From positions 1 to 35,387 of the forward strand of contig CAADGK010000070.1 in assembly GCA_900696515.1 (NCBI GenBank): a DNA stretch of 35,387 nucleotides, written 5' to 3'. Under the pieces are notes generated by a model, which made no database searches, was not told where the DNA came from, and saw only the letters and a program-made list of their open reading frames with translations. Below are positions 7,426 through 15,800 of the stretch, piece after piece; within the stretch, counting starts at the first letter, position 1; each line of letters opens with the position of its first letter. The stretch is from an uncultured Nitrosospira sp. (GTDB taxonomy: Bacteria > Nitrospirota > Nitrospiria > Nitrospirales > Nitrospiraceae). The translations under genes were made by a program, and so were the position numbers.

Positions 7426-10107
7426 ATGAGGGACGAGCATCGAATAGCTCGATCAGAAGGCGATTCTGATCCACAGGAAACGGGCGAATGGTTGGACTCG
7501 CTCGAGTACGTACTCGAGCGACACGGCGTCGAGCGGGCCACCTATTTGTTCGAACGACTCCGCGACCGGTTGGGCGAACGTGGCGCCCAGGTCGCCCAAT
7601 CGGTCAACACTCCGTACATCAACACGATTCCAGCCTCTCAGCAGCCGCCCTACCCAGGTAACCTCGAACTAGAACGCCGAATCCGCAGCCTAGTCCGCTG
7701 GAATGCCATGGCGATGGTCGTCAAGGCCAACCAGCAGCGTCCTGGCATCGGCGGACATATTTCGACCTTTGCCTCAGCCGCCACCCTCTATGAAGTCGCG
7801 TTACACCATTTTTTACGGGGCAAAGCAGGACCCCAGGGCGGCGACCATGTCTACTTCCAGGGCCACGCTGCGCCAGGGATCTATGCGCGTAGCTTCGTCG
7901 AGGGACGCCTCCACGAGGAAGCGCTCTACCACTTCCGTGCCGAACTCGACCCCAAGGGGGGCGGCTTGTCCTCCTATCCACACCCTTGGTTACTCCCTGA
8001 CTACTGGGAGTTTCCGACCGTCTCGATGGGCTTGGGGCCGATCCTGTCGATTTACCAAGCACGCTTCAACCGTTACCTACACGATCGAAGTCTTAAAGAC
8101 ACGAGTCAACAACGAGTCTGGGCGTTCGTCGGCGACGGTGAAACCGACGAACCGGAAAGTCTCGGCGCCCTCTCACTCGCCTCACGGGAACGGCTCGACA
8201 ATCTCATCTGGGTCGTCAATTGTAATCTACAACGCCTCGATGGTCCTGTACGCGGCAACGGCAAAATCATTCAGGAGTTGGAAGCAATCTTCCTCGGCGC
8301 TGGCTGGCGCGTCATCAAGGTAATCTGGGGCAGCGATTGGGACCCGCTGCTCGCGAAGGATGAAGAAGGCCTCCTGGTCAAGCGGATGGGCGAAGTGGTG
8401 GATGGTTGGTATCAAAAGTATGTGGTAGAAGGCGGCGCCTTCGCGCGGGAGCATTTCTTCGGTGCCGATCCGCGGCTGCTCAAACTAGTGGAACACTATT
8501 CCGACGAACAGATCCACAAAATGCTACGAGGCGGGCATGATCCGCGAAAACTCTACGCTGCCTACAAAGCCGCCGTGGAACACAACGGACAACCCACCGT
8601 GATCCTGGCAAAAACGATCAAGGGCTACGGTCTTGGCGAAGCCGGCGAAGGACGCAACATCACCCATCAACAGAAGAAAATGAACGAACAGGAGTTACGG
8701 GAATTTCGCACGAGATTCAGCGTGCCGGTGCCGGACTCGGAGCTGACGTCGACCCCGTTCTACAGACCGCCAGCCGACAGCCCCGAGGCTGCATACCTCG
8801 CCGAACGCATTAAGGCGATGGGCGGTCCCATTCCGGAGCGGCGCATCAACGTCGAATCGCTCAAGACGCCGGCGCTCGACCAGTTTAAGGAGTTTCTCGA
8901 AGGATCGGGAGAGCGTTTGGTTTCTACCACCATGGGGTTTGCCCGAATGCTAAGCCGCCTGCTCGGCATGAAGGATTTTGGGAAATATCTCGTCCCGATC
9001 ATTCCCGACGAAGCGCGCACATTCGGCCTTGAGGCACTCTTCCGGCAATACGGCATCTACTCGCACGTCGGCCAGCTGTATGAGCCGGTGGACAAAAACT
9101 CGCTGTTGTACTATTTCGAAGCCAAAAACGGGCAAATTCTTGAAGAAGGCATTACGGAAGCAGGTGCCATGTCTTCGTACATCGCGGGTGGGACCGCTTA
9201 CGCGACACACGGAATCAACATGATTCCGTTCTATATCCTCTACTCGATGTTCGGGTTTCAACGGATCGGCGACTTGCTCTGGGCGGCCTGCGACATGCGC
9301 ACTCGGGGGTTCGTACTAGGCGCCACTGCCGGACGCACGACATTGGAGGGGGAAGGCTTACAGCACCAGGACGGGCAGAGTCATCTACTCGCCAGTGCCT
9401 ACCCAACGATTGCGGCCTACGATCCGGCCTTCATGTTTGAGCTGGCGGTCATTCTTCAAGACGGACTCAAGAGGATGTACCAGGATCAACAGGGCCTTTC
9501 CTATTACATCACTCTGTACAACGAATCCTACCAGATGCCGGTGATGCCGCCGAATGCGGAAGAAGGCATCCGCGAGGGTCTGTATCGCTTGAGAGTCGCA
9601 CCGGATCGTGCCAAGCACCGTGCACATCTCCTCGCAAGCGGTCCGCTGGTGAATGAAGCCCTACGTGCGCAGAGCCTCCTGCTCGGCTACGGAGTAGCCG
9701 CCGATGTGTGGAGCGTGACGAGCTATAAGCAGCTGCGAATGAGCACACTCGAGACCGAGCGGTGGAATCTGCTGCACCCAGAAGACGTACCCCGCATAAG
9801 CTACCTGCAACGGATCGTTGAGCGGTTCGATGGCCCTTGCGTGGCTGTCAGCGACTACGTGCGCTTGGTCCCCCAGCAGATCGCGCCCTGGATTCCCGGT
9901 GGCCTCCTCACCCTGGGAACGGATGGGTTTGGCAGGAGCGATACCCGTCAGGCGTTGCGGCGCTTCTTCGAAGTCGACGCAGAGCATTTGGTCGTGGCGA
10001 CACTCTACGCCCTATTTCGTCGGGGAGCCGTGTCGGCACACCTGATCACGCAGGCTGCACGGGATCTCGAGGTTTCGACCGATGGAGAGGCTCCTTGGCT
10101 CCGGTAA
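7426..10107 (+). CDS. aceE: Pyruvate dehydrogenase E1 component, homodimeric type
   Basis: This is an 893-residue protein, the usual length for the single-chain (alpha2) E1 enzyme. It decarboxylates pyruvate with thiamine diphosphate and transfers the acetyl group to the lipoyl arm of E2. The thiamine-binding motif GDGE begins at G236 and the downstream Asn lies near 267 (VVNCNLQRLDGP). Other conserved blocks are GHISTFASAATLYEV, HVYFQGHAAPGIYARSF and, in the C-terminal half, LEGEGLQHQDGQSHL and YYITLYNESY. The ATG start follows GAGGACCGAGG. It is the first gene of a four-gene operon with E2 (40-nt gap), E3 and a lipoate ligase. Confidence 0.98.
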   Translation: MRDEHRIARSEGDSDPQETGEWLDSLEYVLERHGVERATYLFERLRDRLGERGAQVAQSVNTPYINTIPASQQPPYPGNLELERRIRSLVRWNAMAMVVKANQQRPGIGGHISTFASAATLYEVALHHFLRGKAGPQGGDHVYFQGHAAPGIYARSFVEGRLHEEALYHFRAELDPKGGGLSSYPHPWLLPDYWEFPTVSMGLGPILSIYQARFNRYLHDRSLKDTSQQRVWAFVGDGETDEPESLGALSLASRERLDNLIWVVNCNLQRLDGPVRGNGKIIQELEAIFLGAGWRVIKVIWGSDWDPLLAKDEEGLLVKRMGEVVDGWYQKYVVEGGAFAREHFFGADPRLLKLVEHYSDEQIHKMLRGGHDPRKLYAAYKAAVEHNGQPTVILAKTIKGYGLGEAGEGRNITHQQKKMNEQELREFRTRFSVPVPDSELTSTPFYRPPADSPEAAYLAERIKAMGGPIPERRINVESLKTPALDQFKEFLEGSGERLVSTTMGFARMLSRLLGMKDFGKYLVPIIPDEARTFGLEALFRQYGIYSHVGQLYEPVDKNSLLYYFEAKNGQILEEGITEAGAMSSYIAGGTAYATHGINMIPFYILYSMFGFQRIGDLLWAACDMRTRGFVLGATAGRTTLEGEGLQHQDGQSHLLASAYPTIAAYDPAFMFELAVILQDGLKRMYQDQQGLSYYITLYNESYQMPVMPPNAEEGIREGLYRLRVAPDRAKHRAHLLASGPLVNEALRAQSLLLGYGVAADVWSVTSYKQLRMSTLETERWNLLHPEDVPRISYLQRIVERFDGPCVAVSDYVRLVPQQIAPWIPGGLLTLGTDGFGRSDTRQALRRFFEVDAEHLVVATLYALFRRGAVSAHLITQAARDLEVSTDGEAPWLR

Positions 10108-10147
10108 GCAAGGCTGACGCACTAAGAACGATTGGTAGGGATATGAC

Positions 10148-11440
10148 ATGAAAGTCGAGCTCCCATTTCTTGCGGAGGGTATCGAAGGCGGGGATGTCGT
10201 TCAGTTGTTGGTGCACGAGGGGGATCAAGTACGCGAGGGACAATCGCTGATTGAACTTGAAACCGAAAAGGCCACCGTGCCGGTGCCGGCGCCCGTCGAA
10301 GGTACTGTCGTCCGTCTCCTCATTCAGCAAGGAGATCACGTGAAGGTCGGGCAGACGATCATTGAACTACAGGAATCTGAGGATAAAGCAAGAAAGGCGC
10401 AGACATCGGTTCCAGAGGAGTCGGCTGCCGTGAAACCGAATGCCGAGGCACAACGGGATCACCCGCAGGCCAGGCCGACTAGTCCAATACCGACACCTGA
10501 GCGACCGGTCGTGGATCAGAAACCTGCCGTGGTCAGTCGACCGCCAGCGGGTCCAGCTATCCCAGCCCCGCCATCAGTTCGCCGGCTCGCGCGGGAACTG
10601 GGCGTAGATCTTTCACAGGTCAACGGATCGGAAGCCGGTGGGCGAATCACGGCTGAAGACGTGAAAACCTTCGTGCGGGAACGGACCACGCGCGGCACCA
10701 AGCTGGGGATAGGGGGGAATATCTTTTCCACGCCCTATGGGTCTGAACGGCGAGAGCCACTTTCCTCAACCCGTCGGAAAATCGCGGCGAACATGATACA
10801 AGCCTGGACAACCATCCCACACGTCCATCAATTCCAGGATGCTGATATCACCGATCTCATGGCCCTGCATAAACGGTATGCCCCGGAATTTAAGAAGAAA
10901 GGCGCCACGCTGACGTTGAGCAGTCTCTTTCTGAAAGCTGTCGTCCATGCGCTGAAACTGTACCCGCAGCTGAATGCTACTCTCGATCTCACCAACGGCG
11001 AGGTGATCTACAAGGACTACTACAACATCGGCGTGGCGGTGGACACACCAGCTGGCTTAATTGTGCCGGTTGTTCAGCAAGTGGACCAGAAAGATCTTCT
11101 CCAAATTTCGCTTGAGCTGGCCGACCTTGCCGAACGAACCCGCAAGCGAGAGGTTAAGCTCGAGGAGCTACGCGGCGCAACGTTCACGCTCAGCAACATG
11201 GGAGGAATCAGCGCTGGTCCGTTCCTGCCGATCATTAATCCTCCGCAAGTCGGCATTCTTGGTGTCGGAAAGGCACGGATAACGCCGGTGTATCGGGACG
11301 GACAATTTGTGCCACGGCGAGTATTACAATTGTGCGTCGCCTATGATCACCGTCTGATAGACGGAGCGATCGGGGCACGCTTTACCAACGAGATCGTCAA
11401 AGTATTGGAAGATTTTCAGGGCATGTTTCTGGGGCTCTGA
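10148..11440 (+). CDS. aceF: Dihydrolipoamide acetyltransferase (pyruvate dehydrogenase E2)
   Basis: This 430-residue protein has a single N-terminal lipoyl domain (residues 1-76) with the lipoylated lysine at K41 in ELETEKATVPVP. A Pro/Ala-rich linker follows, then a peripheral-subunit-binding domain at about 143-177 (VRRLARELGVDLSQVNG, GGRITAEDV), and the acyltransferase core with the catalytic HRLIDG motif (H401, D405). A single lipoyl domain is fewer than the three of E. coli E2. It receives acetyl groups from E1 and passes them to CoA. It lies between E1 and E3 in the operon. Confidence 0.97.
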   Translation: MKVELPFLAEGIEGGDVVQLLVHEGDQVREGQSLIELETEKATVPVPAPVEGTVVRLLIQQGDHVKVGQTIIELQESEDKARKAQTSVPEESAAVKPNAEAQRDHPQARPTSPIPTPERPVVDQKPAVVSRPPAGPAIPAPPSVRRLARELGVDLSQVNGSEAGGRITAEDVKTFVRERTTRGTKLGIGGNIFSTPYGSERREPLSSTRRKIAANMIQAWTTIPHVHQFQDADITDLMALHKRYAPEFKKKGATLTLSSLFLKAVVHALKLYPQLNATLDLTNGEVIYKDYYNIGVAVDTPAGLIVPVVQQVDQKDLLQISLELADLAERTRKREVKLEELRGATFTLSNMGGISAGPFLPIINPPQVGILGVGKARITPVYRDGQFVPRRVLQLCVAYDHRLIDGAIGARFTNEIVKVLEDFQGMFLGL

Positions 11441-11513
11441 ACGGGACGTGGTAGGGGGGGGATCTCGTGAAGCGTCCGCAGTCAACGAGATACGAGACCT
11501 GCAGGAGGGGGGT

Positions 11514-12929
11514 ATGGCTGAATTGCGTTATGACGTCGCGGTGATCGGCGCCGGTCCCGGCGGCTATGCAGCTGCGTTCCAGGCTGCTGATCTTGGATTA
11601 CGCACAGCCCTGATCGATGAGGATTCACAACTGGGCGGAACATGCCTGTTACGTGGCTGTATTCCCTCGAAAGCCTTGCTTCATGCGACTCGCTTGCTCA
11701 CCGACGCAGAAGAGGCGGCAGTCTGGGGCATTCATTTCGGTAAACCTCGCGTGGACCTGGAGGCATTTCGTGACCGCGTGAGTGCGATCATCGGCAAACT
11801 CACGAACGGTGTGCGAACGCTGGCCGGCAGCCGAAAAGTCGAGGTGATCCAGGCACGAGCTTGGTTCAAGGATGCGACAACCCTACAACTCTCTGGAGCC
11901 AATACGCCGTCCGAACTTTCGTTTGGGCACGCAATCATCGCCACCGGCTCAACACCCGTGATACCAGACTCGCTGAGGCTCCGCGATCCACGAGTGATGG
12001 ATTCGACGGGCGCGCTCCGATTGCCAGACATCCCCCCCCGGCTTCTGGTCGTCGGCGGTGGATATATCGGTCTCGAGTTAGGCACAGTCTATCAGGCCCT
12101 CGGATCCGAAGTGACCGTGGTTGAGGCGTTACCACGCCTGCTGAACAACGTCGATGCAGATCTTCTGCGACCGCTGCATCAGCGTCTACTACGCCAGTTT
12201 AAGGCCATCACGCTAAACACCACCGTAGCAAAACTGGACGCGCAAGAGGACGGTCTGGTTGCAACCTTGACAGCGTCCCCAAAGACCAGTACCGAGACCT
12301 TCGATCGCGTACTCGTTGCTGTGGGACGCAGACCCAGTACCAATCAGCTTGGACTAGAACACACAGCGATCACGCTCACACCGCGAGGCTTCATCCAAGT
12401 CGATCGGCAGATGCGCACGACCGAACCGACCATCTTTGCGATCGGTGACGTGGTCGGCGAACCGATGCTTGCCCACAAGGCGACACATGAAGGGTTGGTC
12501 GCCGCTCGAGTTATTGCCGGGAAACAGACAACCTTCGATGCCGCGGCAATCCCCGCCGTTGTCTTCACTGACCCCGAAATCGCTTGGTGCGGATTGACCG
12601 AAGACGCAGCCAGGGTCTCAGGACAAGCCGTGAAAGTCGTGCGGTTTCCCTGGGCTGCCTCGGGACGCGCGACGACGTTAGGCCGGACCGAAGGCGTGAC
12701 CAAGCTCATACTGGATCCTGAATCCGGTCGCGTACTAGGCATGGGGCTTTGCGGCATCGGTGCGGGTGAGTTGATCGCCGAAGGGGTCCTCGCCGTCGAG
12801 ATGGGTGCAGTCGCAGAAGACCTCGCGACCTCGATTCATCCTCATCCGACGGTGAGCGAAACGGTTATGGAAGCGGCTGAATCGTTTTATGGTTCGCCAA
12901 CGCATCTCTTCATCCCCAAGCGGTCATGA
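11514..12929 (+). CDS. lpdA: Dihydrolipoyl dehydrogenase (E3)
   Basis: This 471-residue flavoprotein reoxidises dihydrolipoyl-E2 and reduces NAD+. The FAD-binding GAGPGG motif is at residues 12-17 and the redox-active disulfide is C44-C49 (GGTCLLRGCIPSKALL). The NAD-binding VGGGYIGLELG and a second FAD motif (IFAIGDVVGEPMLAHKA) follow. The catalytic His-Glu pair from the partner subunit is H444/E449 (HPHPTVSE). The start at 11514 was chosen over an upstream in-frame GTG (11448) because GGAGGGGGG lies directly before it and the FAD motif then sits at the usual place. The gap after E2 is 73 nt. Confidence 0.97.
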   Translation: MAELRYDVAVIGAGPGGYAAAFQAADLGLRTALIDEDSQLGGTCLLRGCIPSKALLHATRLLTDAEEAAVWGIHFGKPRVDLEAFRDRVSAIIGKLTNGVRTLAGSRKVEVIQARAWFKDATTLQLSGANTPSELSFGHAIIATGSTPVIPDSLRLRDPRVMDSTGALRLPDIPPRLLVVGGGYIGLELGTVYQALGSEVTVVEALPRLLNNVDADLLRPLHQRLLRQFKAITLNTTVAKLDAQEDGLVATLTASPKTSTETFDRVLVAVGRRPSTNQLGLEHTAITLTPRGFIQVDRQMRTTEPTIFAIGDVVGEPMLAHKATHEGLVAARVIAGKQTTFDAAAIPAVVFTDPEIAWCGLTEDAARVSGQAVKVVRFPWAASGRATTLGRTEGVTKLILDPESGRVLGMGLCGIGAGELIAEGVLAVEMGAVAEDLATSIHPHPTVSETVMEAAESFYGSPTHLFIPKRS

Positions 12930-12930
12930 C

Positions 12931-13650
12931 GTGTCTACGCTTCGTTTGCTCGATCTGACCCTTCCATTTCCTGTCGAGAATCTAGCTCTTGATGAAGCGT
13001 TACTGGAGGAACTTGAGGAACGGGGTGGAGATCCTGTGCTTCGGTTTTGGGAAAGCGACCGTCACTTCGTCGTATTAGGCCGCGCCTCTCGCGTAGCCGA
13101 TGATGTCGACCTCGTTACCTGCCAAGAAGACGGGCTGTCGATCCTTCGACGCGCAAGCGGCGGAGGAACTGTCCTACAGGGGCCGGGTTGCCTCTCGTAT
13201 GCCTTTGTGCTGCCGATCGGGTGGCATCCAGACCTCGTGAATATTCGAACCACCAATCGCTTTATTCTGGAACGAATAGCGACCGCGCTTCGCCGATGGG
13301 AACCAGCCACGACCCTCCGTGGGATCAGCGACATCGCTATCGACGATATGAAGATTTCCGGCAACGCGCAACGACGAACCGGGAAAGTGGTACTCTTTCA
13401 CGGAACGATTCTGCATTGCATGGGAACTGCTCTCATCTCACGATATCTCAAACACCCTACGCGACAACCGGACTACCGCTCAAACCGACCTCACGGCACG
13501 TTCGTGCGGACAATCGACGCTCCACCCCAAGCGATCAAACACGTCATCGCCGACACATGGAACGCGGAGCCGACACACGCTGAATGGCCAAGAGAACGCA
13601 TGCCCCGAATGATCGCAGCCATCCTCGCACGAAGCCGGGACGAATCCTGA
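12931..13650 (+). CDS. Lipoate-protein ligase A family protein
   Basis: This is a protein of about 239 residues in the biotin/lipoate protein ligase fold. Diagnostic motifs are the RRASGGGTVLQGPGCLSYAF loop, which binds lipoyl-AMP, and the lysine-containing DDMKISGNAQRR, followed by VLFHGTILH. It attaches lipoate or octanoate to the E2 lysine, which explains its position as the last gene of the pyruvate dehydrogenase operon. It starts at a GTG one base after the E3 stop, implying translational coupling; an ATG at 12889 inside E3 is an alternative. It could act as LplA (lipoate), as a LipM-type octanoyltransferase or as an amidotransferase; the sequence alone does not decide. Confidence 0.88.
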   Translation: MSTLRLLDLTLPFPVENLALDEALLEELEERGGDPVLRFWESDRHFVVLGRASRVADDVDLVTCQEDGLSILRRASGGGTVLQGPGCLSYAFVLPIGWHPDLVNIRTTNRFILERIATALRRWEPATTLRGISDIAIDDMKISGNAQRRTGKVVLFHGTILHCMGTALISRYLKHPTRQPDYRSNRPHGTFVRTIDAPPQAIKHVIADTWNAEPTHAEWPRERMPRMIAAILARSRDES

Positions 13651-13873
13651 GAGAGGGAGGACCCACCTGCCGCTATGGTCGAGACCGGAATGCTGGGTGG
13701 TCTTCGCCTGGTGCTGGCTTGAAGTGGGAAGCACGAGTGAGAGAAAAAAGTCAACGAGAGGAGATCAGCTGAACCGCAATGATTGCATGATCCTCGTTTC
13801 CAGTGATCCTACCTAATGATGCCAGCATTTCACAACCGTTCTCGAAGATTCGAACTCAAGCACGAACAGCTCA

Positions 13874-13888
13874 GTGCAAACCTTGCAC
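13874..13888 (+). promoter_or_regulatory. Upstream activator dyad for the rightward sigma-54 promoter
   Basis: GTGCAAACCTTGCAC has perfect 6-bp arms (GTGCAA/TTGCAC) around a 3-bp spacer. It is centred about 128 nt before the predicted start of transcription, the usual place for an NtrC-family enhancer site. It ends 95 nt before the -24 GG. The dyad at 7173-7187 matches it at 12 of 15 positions when read in promoter orientation (13 of 15 on the other strand). Confidence 0.65.
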
Positions 13889-13983
13889 ATTGTCCGGCGG
13901 AGTAGGCGCTCGCCATCTGAATCCTTGAATCTAGCCGCAAGCATGTTCCGATAAATCACTGAAAGCTCACTTTATACCAACGA

Positions 13984-13997
13984 GGCATACGAATTGC
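13984..13997 (+). promoter_or_regulatory. Sigma-54 (-24/-12) promoter, rightward
   Basis: AGGCATACGAATTGCTT has GG (13984-13985) and GC (13996-13997) separated by exactly 10 nt, with GGCA and TTGCT matching the sigma-54 consensus. It would start transcription near 14009, about 100 nt before the small CxxC gene (14108). The operon it heads encodes a sigma-54 activator, which suggests autoregulation. Confidence 0.75.
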
Positions 13998-14107
13998 TTT
14001 GGATTGTTGCAGGCAATGAAATCGTCGGGACCTTGGTTGCAACTAACAACGCATGATCCCCGCGATACATCGATCCATGTTTGAGGTGAATATCGGAGGT
14101 ACTCCAC

Positions 14108-14296
14108 ATGAACGTTTCGTCGAGTCAATTCACCGAATCCCAGTCAAGGGCATTAAAATATTGCGACCGATGCGCCCGCCGTGCTGCCGCACTTTTTTAT
14201 GACGATCTCACGTTGAAAGAGCTTTGTCAGGAGTGCTGCGCCCAGTTGAATTGGAAGCGCATAATCGCTTCCAGTCCGGCGCAACTGAAGATGTGA
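14108..14296 (+). CDS. Small double-CxxC (zinc-ribbon-like) protein
   Basis: This is a 62-residue protein. C19-C22 (YCDRC) and C40-C43 (LCQECC) form two CxxC pairs 17 residues apart, consistent with a zinc-binding knuckle. A strong GGAGGT lies 7 nt before the ATG. It sits directly downstream of the sigma-54 promoter at 13984-13997 and about 110 nt before the histidine kinase gene, so it is the first gene of the signalling operon. I do not recognise a named family; a role as a small accessory or metal-sensing protein for the kinase is only suggested by position. Confidence 0.75.
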   Translation: MNVSSSQFTESQSRALKYCDRCARRAAALFYDDLTLKELCQECCAQLNWKRIIASSPAQLKM

Positions 14297-14405
14297 GCGA
14301 ATGCCCATACCCCTTCTCACCGCACCCCGTCTCGCAGGTAGAACGTCGACTGTATCGCGGGTAGTTCGCGTGATAGCATAGGGGCGTAGCCTTTCAACTT
14401 CCGCC

Positions 14406-15800
14406 ATGTTTAGGCCTATTCCAAAAGCCACGCTGTTTCGACGCATTCCATACCGTCTCATTACCTCTGTCGTACTCATTCTCGCGTTGGTCGTGACCGT
14501 CATCCTCCTCATGAGCTTGGAGCGAGACAAGCTCCTCCTCCAAGGATTCACGCAAAATCAGGCGGTCCCCACGGAGTTGTTTCAGGCGCTCTGGCGATCT
14601 CGGCATGACCTGATCGGGATTACTCTTCTTGTGTTCTTAGTCAGCGCCATCGGAATGGCGGCGCTCATCACCTTTCTGCATTACGACAATACGAGACGGA
14701 CTCTTGAAGAAGTCAAAGGTCTCGCGAGAAATATTCTTGAGAGTATCCCGACGGGCGTACTCACCATTAATCGCGACGGCCAAGTCACAGCCGTCAACCC
14801 CTCTGCCGTGGCGACATTGAAACGGTCGGCGGAAGAATTGCTCGGTCACTCCTATGAACAAATGTTTCTCCAAGGAGATACGATTCGTCTTGTACTCGAT
14901 GGAGCACTGCATAACAACCATCATGTGGATCATCATGATATGCCGTATCGCGCCGGTGACGAGACTCGTACGATACGCCTTGCAACTGCTGACCTGACAG
15001 GAGATGAGGGGAGACCGGTCGGCATCATTATGCTACTGAAAGATGTCACGGCGCTGCTAGCCTTGGAACGGCGGGTACTCGTAGCGGAAAAACTCTCCGC
15101 CCTCCATACCTTGTCCGCCGGCGTCGCCCATGAATTACGAAATCCGCTGAGCGCAATGGATTTGAATCTGCATCTTCTCGATGAAACATTGAAGGAACGA
15201 GGTGAGCTGGAACAGGACGTGGCGCACTATCTTCAGGTCGTGAATGCCGAATGTCGACGCCTCTCCGTGATTTTGGATAACTTCATGAGGTTCGCGCGTC
15301 CCACCTCGGTGGGTCTCCATGAAATGGACTTGGGAAGAGTCATCGCACATCTCATGGCACTCATGCAGTTTGAGGCACAGGAACGAAAGATCAAACTGGA
15401 GGATCGGATTGATGAAGAATTACCCCCGGTGTTTGGGGATGAGACACAGATTAGCCAGGTCCTCGTCAATGTCCTGGTGAATGCGTTTCAGGCCATGCCC
15501 GATGGCGGGCGGTGTTCGATCATCACACAGGTACAGCGAAATGCCGATGTGTGTTGGGTAGAGGTCGTTGTGTCCGACACGGGGATCGGAATCAAGCAAG
15601 AAGACTTGTTACATCTATTTGAGCCGTTCCATACCACGAAGACTAGCGGAACAGGCCTCGGTCTGGCTATTGCCTACCGCATTATGCAGGACCACGGGGG
15701 AACCATTCGTGTCTCCAGTGTACTTGGAAGTGGGACGACCGTGGTTGTGCAGCTTCCCGTGGCTGCCGACTCCCTTCAAAAGCTTGGGGTAGGGGCATGA
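14406..15800 (+). CDS. Membrane PAS-containing sensor histidine kinase (NtrB/AtoS/ZraS-like)
   Basis: This is a 464-residue protein. Two membrane segments (about 18-37 and 70-91) flank a very short periplasmic loop of roughly 30 residues. A PAS domain lies at about 107-220 (ILESIPTGVLTINRDGQVTA). The HisKA phospho-acceptor is H242 (GVAHELRNPLSAM), and the ATPase part has the N box (VNVLVNAFQAMP), G1 (DTGIGI) and G2 (GTGLGLAIAYRIM). The small external loop suggests the signal is read by the PAS domain or within the membrane. It overlaps the activator gene by 4 nt. No Shine-Dalgarno is obvious before the ATG. Confidence 0.93.
   Translation: MFRPIPKATLFRRIPYRLITSVVLILALVVTVILLMSLERDKLLLQGFTQNQAVPTELFQALWRSRHDLIGITLLVFLVSAIGMAALITFLHYDNTRRTLEEVKGLARNILESIPTGVLTINRDGQVTAVNPSAVATLKRSAEELLGHSYEQMFLQGDTIRLVLDGALHNNHHVDHHDMPYRAGDETRTIRLATADLTGDEGRPVGIIMLLKDVTALLALERRVLVAEKLSALHTLSAGVAHELRNPLSAMDLNLHLLDETLKERGELEQDVAHYLQVVNAECRRLSVILDNFMRFARPTSVGLHEMDLGRVIAHLMALMQFEAQERKIKLEDRIDEELPPVFGDETQISQVLVNVLVNAFQAMPDGGRCSIITQVQRNADVCWVEVVVSDTGIGIKQEDLLHLFEPFHTTKTSGTGLGLAIAYRIMQDHGGTIRVSSVLGSGTTVVVQLPVAADSLQKLGVGA

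Larger units (their letters stand above)
13651..14107. other. Regulatory region upstream of the CxxC/kinase/activator operon
   Basis: This 457-nt region has no recognised gene. Its right half carries an activator dyad (13874-13888) and a sigma-54 promoter (13984-13997), listed separately. The left part, after the lipoate ligase, shows no clear Rho-independent terminator. Confidence 0.6.
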
